36,325 nucleotides of DNA, from positions 1 to 36,325 of the forward strand of contig CANMNA010000017.1 in the NCBI GenBank assembly GCA_947499075.1. Reading direction: 5' to 3'. The position numbers and the translations under genes were made by a program. Origin of the DNA: Myxococcales bacterium. Its GTDB lineage: Bacteria > Myxococcota_A > UBA9042. Below the pieces are notes generated by a model that made no database searches, was not told where the DNA came from, and saw nothing but the letters and a program-made list of their open reading frames with translations. Positions 25,484 through 32,946 of the stretch are shown here, piece by piece; the first letter of the stretch is position 1; each line of letters begins with the position of its first letter.

Positions 25484-28201
25484 ATGCCAGAGACACCACC
25501 GCGATTGCCCACTGCGCCGGTGCCACTTGGCGTTGCACCGCGCTTGCCGACGCCGGCGGCGCTGCCCAATCCAACCGTCGAGTTGGCGATTGGCGATGTA
25601 GCGGAAGCGCCAGAGCTGTCTACCAGCGAGATTACGTCTATTTTTGGCAGTCAGGTCCCGTTTATTGGCCGACGCAAGGAGATCGAGTCGACCTACAACG
25701 CAGTTCGAGAGGCCTTGAACACCAAGAGCCTGGTCGTGGTGTGGGTGAGCGGCCCGCACGGAATCGGCAAGACGCGGCTGCTCGCCGAGCTGCAGCGCGT
25801 GGTTTCGCCGGTGTCGCGCGGTTTGAGTTGGGTGCGTGTGCCAGACCTCGACGGCCCTGGGCCCTCGCTAGCGGGGCAAGTGCTGGCGGAAGTCGTCGGT
25901 GGCCCGACGGTTTTGCGTCAGCCTGATGCCTGGGGTCAGGTCATGCTGCGGCTACAGGGTTGGCTCGGTGCCGATCGCGCCACAGATGCGCTGCAGTTGG
26001 TCGCGCCGCTGCTTGGTTTGCGCGCAGCGACTGCCAGTGTCGACCACGGCGTGCTCGAGCCGCCGCTGCAGGTCGCCTCTCAGTTGGTGGCGGCGATCAT
26101 CAAGCACCGCGCCCGGCAATCTCCTTTGATTTTGCAGCTGAACTTTGAGCGGTCCCGCCCCGAGGAGTTCACCGCACTGGTGCAAGGGCTGCGCGCTTCA
26201 TCAGCTACGGCGCCGATTGCCTTGCTGGTAGAGGCCCTCGAGCCCCCGCCAGAGGAGTTTGCCGCGCACAGCGTGGCGATCGGGCCCATGGACACCGGCC
26301 TCTTGACGACGCTTGCCCGAAAATTACTCAAAAAAGTCAACGGAATGCCGCCAGCCGCGGTGGAGCAGTTGGCTTCCCAAGCCGCAGGCTCTCCGGAGTT
26401 CCTGCTCGACAGCTTGCGCGGGATGCTGGCCGGATCGGATATTGTATTTCGCGAGGGCATCTGGCGCTGGCAACACAAGACCGAGCGCGGCGTGTCGGCC
26501 TCGTGGCAAAATACGCTCGCCGCCGCAGGTCAATCTAAGTCTGGGCTGCCCGATCGCCTCGCGCGCTTGCCCCAAGAGCTGCGCACTGTGACAGACGCCG
26601 CAGCAGTCTTCGGCGCGACATGCTGGTTCGGCGGGGTACTTTCCGTACTGCGCGGCGGCCGCAGCGATCCAGTCGATAGCCTCACCGAACGGGATCGCAG
26701 TGCGCTCAAGAGCGTGATGCTGCAGTTGCAGAGTGTCGACATTATCGTCTTTGTTGAAGAATCTCGGCTGGGCCGTGAGATCGAGTTCAACTTTGTCCAC
26801 CCCAACGACCCATCGGCGATTGTGGCGGCCCTGGACGAGGAAAAGCGCTGCCTCTATAGCCGATTGGCAGCCCAATGGCTGGCAGCCCGGCCGCGGCTTG
26901 ATCCGATTGCTGACAACGCGCGCATTGCGGAGCTTTTTGAACAGGGCAACCGCAATCGGCAGGCGGCGCAGCATTATCTCGATGCCGGCGATGCAGCGCG
27001 GACAGTTGACCAATTGCAGCGGGCGATGGCGTTGTATGCGGCGGGCAGCCGCAATGCTGGGTCTGACGATGCCGACTTGGCCTGCGACTTGCGCACCGCT
27101 CACGGCGGCAGCTTGCTCCGACTGTCGCGCCATGCGGAAGCCGAGAAAGTGCTGCTCGACGCCATGCACATGGCGCGTTGCCTCGACGACGATCAGCGTT
27201 CCGGTGTCGTGCAGCTGCGGATCGCGCAGGTCGCCCGGGTGTCCGGTCGCTACGAAGTCGCATTTGGCTACCTCGACGCGGCAATGAAGCACCTCAAGGT
27301 CGTGGGTGCTCACCGCTGGATCGCCGATGTCAGCGACGAGATGGGCCTGATCCACATGATCCGCGGCGAGCAAAACGCCTACAAGAATGCGCTGCAGTTG
27401 TTCCTCAAGGCCCTGGCGCTGCGGCGACGCTCCCAAGATCGCCGCGTGGTGGCGCGATCGCTGTGCAACATTGCCCGCGTCCACCTGGGGCGCGGCCACT
27501 TTCAAGATGCCCTGGACGCTGTCGCCGAGGCCGTTCAAGTCTGCGAACAGATTCAAGAACGCTGGGGAGCCGCCGAGGCGCGCACGGTGCTTGGCGAGGT
27601 CCATGCCGCCCAAGGCAAGTACAAGATGGCATTTCAGGCTTGGGATCAAGCCAGCACCTTGGCGGGTATGGTCGGCGATCGCAGGCGGCGGTTAGAAGTC
27701 GCGCTGATGCGGGCCGAGACCTCGATTACGGTCGGCGAGTGGCAAGAAGCGGCGGCGATGACCAACGAGATCAGCGATTTGGCAAAGGAAGTCGATGACC
27801 CTGAGATGTCGTCCGGCCTGTACCGGGTGCAGGCTTCGATCTCTTTGGAGCGCAATGCATTAGAAACAGCGGACTTGGACAGTGAGCGCGCCGTCGAAGG
27901 GGCACGCATGTCCGGGGCGCGCCTGGCAGTTGCGCGGGCGCTGGTGGTGCGGGCTTGCGTGCTGGGCACGCGCGCGCTGTCGGAGGGCGGAGCCCGTTCG
28001 ACGGTCATCGATCGCAAGTGCACGGAAGCGTTCGAGGAAGGCCTGCAAATGCTGCATGAAATGGGCGATCTGGTGCGCGCTGCCTCGGGCCTGCGATCGT
28101 TTGTCGCCTACTTGGGTCAGCGGGGCGGCGGGCCACGTTTGTCTGCGGTGCAGAACCGATTGGCGGATGTCGAACGCGAAATGGCCGCGGTGGCCGGCTG
28201 A
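25484..28201 (+). CDS. STAND/AAA-like ATPase with long C-terminal TPR region (905 residues)
   Basis: A soluble protein of the signal-transduction ATPase kind common in Myxococcota. After a Pro-rich N-terminus comes FIGRRKEIESTYNAVREAL (60-78), then Walker A GPHGIGKT (90-97) and helical ATPase segments. The region where Walker B is expected reads PLILQLNFERSR rather than hhhhDD or hhhhED, so the metal-binding acid seems to be missing and hydrolysis may be weak or absent. Residues about 470-890 are TPR-like helical pairs (for example ARSLCNIARVHLGRGHFQDALDAVAEAV), a protein-interaction scaffold. There is no signal peptide. It is followed after 23 bases by a Cys-rich lipoprotein gene, probably in the same transcript. 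The usual role of such proteins is as scaffold or switch in regulation; the exact role here is unknown. Confidence 0.88.
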   Translation: MPETPPRLPTAPVPLGVAPRLPTPAALPNPTVELAIGDVAEAPELSTSEITSIFGSQVPFIGRRKEIESTYNAVREALNTKSLVVVWVSGPHGIGKTRLLAELQRVVSPVSRGLSWVRVPDLDGPGPSLAGQVLAEVVGGPTVLRQPDAWGQVMLRLQGWLGADRATDALQLVAPLLGLRAATASVDHGVLEPPLQVASQLVAAIIKHRARQSPLILQLNFERSRPEEFTALVQGLRASSATAPIALLVEALEPPPEEFAAHSVAIGPMDTGLLTTLARKLLKKVNGMPPAAVEQLASQAAGSPEFLLDSLRGMLAGSDIVFREGIWRWQHKTERGVSASWQNTLAAAGQSKSGLPDRLARLPQELRTVTDAAAVFGATCWFGGVLSVLRGGRSDPVDSLTERDRSALKSVMLQLQSVDIIVFVEESRLGREIEFNFVHPNDPSAIVAALDEEKRCLYSRLAAQWLAARPRLDPIADNARIAELFEQGNRNRQAAQHYLDAGDAARTVDQLQRAMALYAAGSRNAGSDDADLACDLRTAHGGSLLRLSRHAEAEKVLLDAMHMARCLDDDQRSGVVQLRIAQVARVSGRYEVAFGYLDAAMKHLKVVGAHRWIADVSDEMGLIHMIRGEQNAYKNALQLFLKALALRRRSQDRRVVARSLCNIARVHLGRGHFQDALDAVAEAVQVCEQIQERWGAAEARTVLGEVHAAQGKYKMAFQAWDQASTLAGMVGDRRRRLEVALMRAETSITVGEWQEAAAMTNEISDLAKEVDDPEMSSGLYRVQASISLERNALETADLDSERAVEGARMSGARLAVARALVVRACVLGTRALSEGGARSTVIDRKCTEAFEEGLQMLHEMGDLVRAASGLRSFVAYLGQRGGGPRLSAVQNRLADVEREMAAVAG

Positions 28202-28224
28202 GCAGACGCGGACAAGGAAATTTC

Positions 28225-29829
28225 ATGCGATATCAAAGTGGTGTTTGGGCGGCAGCGGTGTGCATTTGGGCCAGCGCAACCCCAGCTTGCAGCGACAGCG
28301 CTCCAGGTAAGCCCGATGCATTGGCAGGCGACGCTACGGCAGACACAGTGACACTCTGTACCGCCAAGTCACCGGTCGGCCAAATTTGCGACGACGGCAA
28401 CCCCTGCACAACAGGCGACGCGTGTGCAAGCAGCAAGTGCATCGGCACGCTGAAGTCTTGCGAAGATAAGCTCTCTTGCACACAAGACAATTGCGCGATG
28501 ACCGGCCAGTGTGAACATGTCGTGCTGTTGGGGTGGTGCACCATCGGTGGCGCGTGCTTCGCCGACGGGTCGCCCAAGCCCGGCGACGCTTGTCGCCGCT
28601 GCAGCAGCAAGCAAAGTGCTGTTGATTTCAGCATTGCTGCAACCGCTTGCGAAGATGGCAACGCATGCACCACCGCCGAAGCCTGCGACTTGGCGGGCGC
28701 CTGTACCGGCACCCTGATCAGCTGTGATGACAAGAACCCCTGTACCCAAGATGCTTGCGAAGCCAAGGCAGGTTGCACCCACAAGGTGACAAGCGGTCCG
28801 TGCAGCGACAGCAATCCGTGTTCTGTCGGCGACTTGTGCGATGGTAGCACCTGCAAGGCAGGCACGGGCACGCTCGGCTGTGAGGACAACAACGCCTGCA
28901 CCGACGACAGCTGCAAAGGCGGCAAGGGCTGCGTTCACACGGCCACCAAGGCGCCTTGCAACGACGGCGAAGCGTGCACCACGCCCGACACGTGCACCGG
29001 GGGCGCCTGCGTCGGCATAAAAACATCGATGTGCCCAAAATGCAACAATTTATTCGGAGGAACTTCCGGCAAGTTGACCCAGTTTCAGATCGGCGGCAGC
29101 GGCGCGCCCGGCGACGGCATCGATGTCGACGGTGACCCGACCACTTGCGCGCCGCTCGCCAACTGCAGCGGGGGCATCGACAATGCTGCGGCAGTGCTGT
29201 CCGGGTTTATCAACAAGGTCCTCATCAGCGGCGTGACCACCGGATCGCTGACATTCGTCGCTGAATTTGCAGGCTATGCCGGTGAGGGTGTGCCGTTTAC
29301 GCTCAACCTGTACTACGCCGAGATGCTCAACGAGTCGCAGCTTGCCGGATGCAAGCCGCAAGCCGATGTGTGCAAGTGGCTGATTGGACAATCGGCGCTG
29401 ACCGGCCAGTGCAAACCGAAATTCTCGTTTGCCGACGCGATGGTCAAGAACGGTAAACTCACCGCTGGCACCAAGAACACGCTTTTCGCGATGGACGCCG
29501 ACCTAATTGGCGCCAAAAACGCCACCTTGTATGTCAAAGGGGCCCGCATTCAAGGCGAGGTGACGTTTGCGCCGGGGACGCAACAAATTGCCGGCATGCA
29601 AGGGGTGCTGGGCGGTGCGGTGCCCCAGTCGGCGGTGCTGGACATGCTCGGCGCGCTCAAGGACGGGGCGTTTGCCGAATCTGGCCTGACAAAAGACCAG
29701 GTAATTCAGTTGGTGACCCAATTGCTCGAAACTGACATCGACGTGGACGGCGATGACATCAAAGAGTCGGCGTCTATTGGCATTCGCTTTTCAGCGGTCG
29801 GCGCAATTCTAGTTGGCGCGTTGCCCTAG
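28225..29829 (+). CDS. Cys-rich exported protein, probable lipoprotein (534 residues)
   Basis: The start ATG 28225 has AAGGA eight bases upstream. The signal ends at ASATPAC (Cys22), a plausible lipobox. Residues about 50-275 hold about seven units of a repeat with the core C[DE]D[GKN]xxCT-x4-C...G.C (DDGNPCT, EDKLSCT, EDGNACT, DDKNPCT, SDSNPCS, EDNNACT, NDGEACT), a Cys-rich style common in Myxococcota surface proteins. Residues about 280-534 form a separate domain with alternating beta segments (GSLTFVAEFAGYAGEGVPFTLNLYYAEML) and a C-terminal acidic stretch ETDIDVDGDDIKESA. It probably faces outward on the cell surface. Gaps of 23 and 58 bases to its neighbours suggest an operon. Confidence 0.88.
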   Translation: MRYQSGVWAAAVCIWASATPACSDSAPGKPDALAGDATADTVTLCTAKSPVGQICDDGNPCTTGDACASSKCIGTLKSCEDKLSCTQDNCAMTGQCEHVVLLGWCTIGGACFADGSPKPGDACRRCSSKQSAVDFSIAATACEDGNACTTAEACDLAGACTGTLISCDDKNPCTQDACEAKAGCTHKVTSGPCSDSNPCSVGDLCDGSTCKAGTGTLGCEDNNACTDDSCKGGKGCVHTATKAPCNDGEACTTPDTCTGGACVGIKTSMCPKCNNLFGGTSGKLTQFQIGGSGAPGDGIDVDGDPTTCAPLANCSGGIDNAAAVLSGFINKVLISGVTTGSLTFVAEFAGYAGEGVPFTLNLYYAEMLNESQLAGCKPQADVCKWLIGQSALTGQCKPKFSFADAMVKNGKLTAGTKNTLFAMDADLIGAKNATLYVKGARIQGEVTFAPGTQQIAGMQGVLGGAVPQSAVLDMLGALKDGAFAESGLTKDQVIQLVTQLLETDIDVDGDDIKESASIGIRFSAVGAILVGALP

Positions 29830-29887
29830 CCTAGGCGCGCTGCGCACCCGGTTGCCAGTCGGCCGCTGCCGCGGCTAAAGTTGCTCC

Positions 29888-31399
29888 ATGAACACCGTCA
29901 ACAGCCGAGCCTTCGATCGAATTTCCTGCTGCGTCTTGAGTTTTTGTTGCGCGATGATCGCGTGCAGCGGAGCCAAAAGCGACAAGCCGCCGCCCTTGCC
30001 GCAACAACTGACAGACCGGTGCTACACGGCCCAGCGGGTGCTGCAGGCTCAAAATGCCAGCACCGATCACGTCCCGATGGCGTTGAAGTGGCGCCAAGGC
30101 GATGGCGTGACCACCATCACCGAAGATCAACTCGGCAAGAGGCTGCGCGCGGGCCGGGCCGGCACGCAGACTTGGGTGCTCGCACGCGGCGGGTCCGGCA
30201 AGTCGCGGCTCGTCGGTGCCGTGCAAGCAGCCAATTGCGGCCAAGTTCCGGTCATCCGCATCGATGCTGCACTGGATTTGCGCCCCAAGATGACAGTGGC
30301 CACCGATGAGAAGCCGGCGCTGGGTCAAGTACTGCTCGAGCAATTGGGCGGTCAGCCAGAAGACGACGCCATTGAAGTTCTTCAGGCAAAGCTTGGAGGG
30401 CAGCCGTGGCTGCTCATTTTGGATGGCACCGATGAGTTGAGCCAAGCGGACCGTCGGGCCATGGGCAAAGATCTGGCATGGCTGGCGAAGTCGGGCGCGA
30501 CGATGCCCCACTTCGTGCGATTTGAGCGCCCGGGCTTCACCTTGGGCATGCGCGCCATGCAGCCAGATGCGGTAGCGGAACTGCCTGAGTTGACCTGCGA
30601 ACAGGCCGACGCGGTGTGGCAGCGGCGCACCGGCGGTGGGTCGGCCTATCAAGCCGCGTTGGCTTGGCGGGCCAAGCTCAACCTGGACCGCAAACGTCCA
30701 GACGGTGAGGGCTGCCGCTATGTGTTCATGCCAACCTTTCGCGACGCCGAGACCTTGGCCGACCTCGCGGTTGACGCTGGCAAAGGCATGGACGACTTGC
30801 CGGCGACGCCAAACCGCGCAGACGTGTTCGCGTCGTGGACCGGCCATCGGGTTCGCGGCGTAGCGACATCGACAGACGCAGCGCTGGGCTGGCTCGACCG
30901 CATGATCGCATTGGGTGTGGCAGACGCGACCGAGCCTGACTTCGTCTTGACGCTGGACCGCTGCCAGAACGCCAAGCCACCGGGCGGCGTGACCGCCGAG
31001 GAAGCCTGCACGGCGCTGATGGGTTCGACCATCGTCAAGGCCGGCCCGTCCAAGCACATCTGGCTGCCGCGCAATCAGACGTTGACTGACTTGCTGCTCG
31101 CACGCTGGCTGGTGGCCAAGCACAGCGAGTGTGAGACGTTGGCAGGGGCCACGGCGGAGCTGGCCTCACTGGAACTGACCGCGATGGTCATCGCCCAGAC
31201 CGGTGGCCGACGCTGCCTATCGCCGATCGTGGCGGCCCTGTGCAGCCGCGGCACGCAGGTGGAGGACATCGCCAAGTTCACGGACGAAGCGCTGAGCCGC
31301 GATAGTGACTTCGTCGGGGTGGTGCAACGCGGTGCAGAAAAGGCTAGCGGCGCCTGCGAACGCGCGGTGTTTGCTTCCTTGGGGCGACCATCGCCGTAA
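29888..31399 (+). CDS. Lipoprotein carrying a NACHT-like P-loop NTPase domain (503 residues)
   Basis: The N-terminus has a basic start, an unusually Cys-rich hydrophobic stretch (ISCCVLSFCCAMIAC) and a plausible lipobox MIAC with Cys26, then a Pro-rich spacer. The mature protein has Walker A ARGGSGKS (99-106) and a Walker B of the NACHT style, LLILDGTDEL (175-184), followed by helical segments. About ten further cysteines are scattered through the mature part, which fits an oxidising, exported location. NACHT/STAND NTPases are normally cytoplasmic because they need ATP or GTP, so an exported one is unexpected. No strong ribosome site precedes ATG 29888. The last codon is the TAA at 31397-31399, next to which a small mobile element has inserted. 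An alternative reading is that the N-terminus is a membrane anchor with the domain inside the cell. No close named family was recognised. Confidence 0.82.
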   Translation: MNTVNSRAFDRISCCVLSFCCAMIACSGAKSDKPPPLPQQLTDRCYTAQRVLQAQNASTDHVPMALKWRQGDGVTTITEDQLGKRLRAGRAGTQTWVLARGGSGKSRLVGAVQAANCGQVPVIRIDAALDLRPKMTVATDEKPALGQVLLEQLGGQPEDDAIEVLQAKLGGQPWLLILDGTDELSQADRRAMGKDLAWLAKSGATMPHFVRFERPGFTLGMRAMQPDAVAELPELTCEQADAVWQRRTGGGSAYQAALAWRAKLNLDRKRPDGEGCRYVFMPTFRDAETLADLAVDAGKGMDDLPATPNRADVFASWTGHRVRGVATSTDAALGWLDRMIALGVADATEPDFVLTLDRCQNAKPPGGVTAEEACTALMGSTIVKAGPSKHIWLPRNQTLTDLLLARWLVAKHSECETLAGATAELASLELTAMVIAQTGGRRCLSPIVAALCSRGTQVEDIAKFTDEALSRDSDFVGVVQRGAEKASGACERAVFASLGRPSP

Positions 31400-31628
31400 G
31401 AGGGTGTAGCCAAAAAGGCCCAGTTGGGCGAGGGCCTACGACCACCGAAAACTCCGGCATTTTCGCCGTCAGAATAAATTCTGCACCTACAGCTAACGGT
31501 GTCGGCCTGCGCCGACACCCGCCCAGACAATTGCGCAGGTGCGACTGTAGCCGCGCAATTCATTGCGACGGCGTCCCAAGCCGTGATCAACGCTGCGGTT
31601 TTCAGTTGACACAATCGAATACACCCTC
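31400..31628. mobile_element. Candidate miniature inverted-repeat element (229 bases)
   Basis: The ends are perfect 9-base inverted repeats: gagggtgta (31400-31408) and tacaccctc (31620-31628). A TAA triplet sits directly outside each end (31397-31399 and 31629-31631), as expected for a 3-base target duplication. The left end, gagggtgtagccaaaaagg, looks like the outer end of IS5-type insertion sequences. Inside are a 9-base perfect hairpin (31498-31519) and an 8-base one (31529-31560), and no gene. The left TAA is also the stop codon of the NTPase lipoprotein gene. No transposase is present, so it would need one from elsewhere in the genome. Confidence 0.6.
31498..31519. terminator. Strong GC hairpin inside the mobile element
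   Basis: A perfect 9-base stem (ggtgtcggc / gccgacacc) with a ctgc loop lies about 100 bases after the stop of the NTPase lipoprotein gene. No T-run follows. It could reduce read-through into carAB or be only the internal fold of the mobile element. Confidence 0.4.
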
Positions 31629-31803
31629 TAACCGGCGTTGGCGCATTGCACAGGGCAACAAGGCGACAAGGGCATCACACGATTTGGTTCTCCCACTGGC
31701 AGCGCGGCAGTTCACACAATCGTCACCCTGCCCCGCTTGCTCCGGCTAGCGTTCGCCCCTACCGTCCAGCCGCGGCGGGACGTCCTGCAGGGGCAGCGTG
31801 ACG
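31629..31803 (+). promoter_or_regulatory. carA upstream region
   Basis: Together with the mobile element this makes a 404-base stretch without a gene. A TTGACA hexamer (31606-31611) sits just inside the right end of the element, but the sequence 17 bases on (taaccg) is a poor -10. A 15-base sequence cagttgacacaatcg (31603-31617) recurs with one mismatch as cagttcacacaatcg (31708-31722). AGGGG about ten bases before ATG 31804 is the likely ribosome site. The transcription start cannot be fixed from sequence. Confidence 0.4.
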
Positions 31804-32946
31804 ATGAACGGCATCTTGGTCCTTGAAGACGGCAGCTACTTTCGCGGCAGCCTGTTCGGTGCAAGCGAGTGCGCCGGCTTGGGCGAAGTCGTGTTCAACA
31901 CCGCGATGACCGGCTACCAAGAAATATTGACTGACCCGAGCTATCAGGGCCAGATCGTCACCCTGACCTACCCGCACATCGGCTCGTACGGCATCAACGC
32001 CGAAGACGTGGAGTCGACGCATGTGCGCGCTTCGGCCCTGATTGTGCGTGACTTGCACGCGGTTCCGTCCAACTGGCGGGCCGACCGGACGCTGGGTGAC
32101 TATCTGGCTCAAGCCCGTGTGCCGGGTCTAACCGGTGTCGACACACGGCGGCTAACCCTGCACCTGCGCGATCGCGGCGCCATGCGCGGCGTAGTGCGGC
32201 CACTTGAGGCGCGGGGGCTGCCACTTGCCGGTGTGCTGGGCCAAGCGAGCTCGGAGTCGTTTGCGCCTCAGTTGCAGGCGCTGGTCGACCAGGCCCAAGC
32301 GTTGCCGAGCATGGCCGGGCTGGACCTGGCGATCCGTGTGACGTGCAAGCAGCCGTGGCAGGCTGGTCCGCCGACGGCCCGGTACCACGTTGTGGCCATC
32401 GATTTTGGCATCAAACGCAACATTGTGCGGCAGTGCCTTGCCGTCGGGTGCCGCGTGACCGTCGTCCCAGCGACAACGACTGCGGCTGACATTTTGGCGA
32501 TGCGCCCTGATGGTGTGCTGCTGTCCAATGGTCCGGGCGATCCGGAGCCTGTTACCTACGCCGTGCAGACCGTCGCCGAGTTGCTTGGCAAAGTGCCGCT
32601 GTTTGGCATTTGTCTGGGCCACCAATTGCTCGGTTTGGCTTGCGGCGGCACCACCTACAAGCTGCCGTTCGGGCATCGGGGCGGCAATCATCCGGTGCGC
32701 GATCTGGACTCTGGTGCCGTCGAGATCACCGCCCAGAATCATGGATTTGCAGTAAATTCATCATCGCTCAACGGTCGGGAAGTGGTGGTCACCCACGTCA
32801 GCCTGAACGATGACACGGTCGAGGGCCTGCGCCACAAGCGTGCACCGGCATTTTCGGTGCAATTTCACCCCGAAGCATCGCCGGGTCCCCACGACAGCCA
32901 TCACTTGTTCGGGCGCTTTGTGGCGCTGATGGAGCGCACGCGATGA
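31804..32946 (+). CDS. carA: Carbamoyl-phosphate synthase small (glutaminase) subunit
   Basis: A 380-residue subunit that releases ammonia from glutamine and feeds it to CarB for carbamoyl phosphate, the precursor of arginine and pyrimidines. The N-terminal CarA domain shows [19 protein letters not shown] and HIGSYGIN. The class I glutamine amidotransferase domain shows [13 protein letters not shown] with the nucleophile Cys near 269 and [14 protein letters not shown] with the His and Glu of the triad. The ATG at 31804 is chosen over GTG 31798 because the AGGGG ribosome site is better spaced. The stop overlaps the carB start by four bases (ATGA), so the two subunits are coupled. Confidence 0.97.
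   Translation: MNGILVLEDGSYFRGSLFGASECAGLGEVVFNTAMTGYQEILTDPSYQGQIVTLTYPHIGSYGINAEDVESTHVRASALIVRDLHAVPSNWRADRTLGDYLAQARVPGLTGVDTRRLTLHLRDRGAMRGVVRPLEARGLPLAGVLGQASSESFAPQLQALVDQAQALPSMAGLDLAIRVTCKQPWQAGPPTARYHVVAIDFGIKRNIVRQCLAVGCRVTVVPATTTAADILAMRPDGVLLSNGPGDPEPVTYAVQTVAELLGKVPLFGICLGHQLLGLACGGTTYKLPFGHRGGNHPVRDLDSGAVEITAQNHGFAVNSSSLNGREVVVTHVSLNDDTVEGLRHKRAPAFSVQFHPEASPGPHDSHHLFGRFVALMERTR

Noticed and set aside
26324..27649. Minus-strand frame of 441 codons opposite the STAND/TPR ATPase
   Set aside because: It is antisense to a gene with clear Walker A and TPR features and shows no features of its own.
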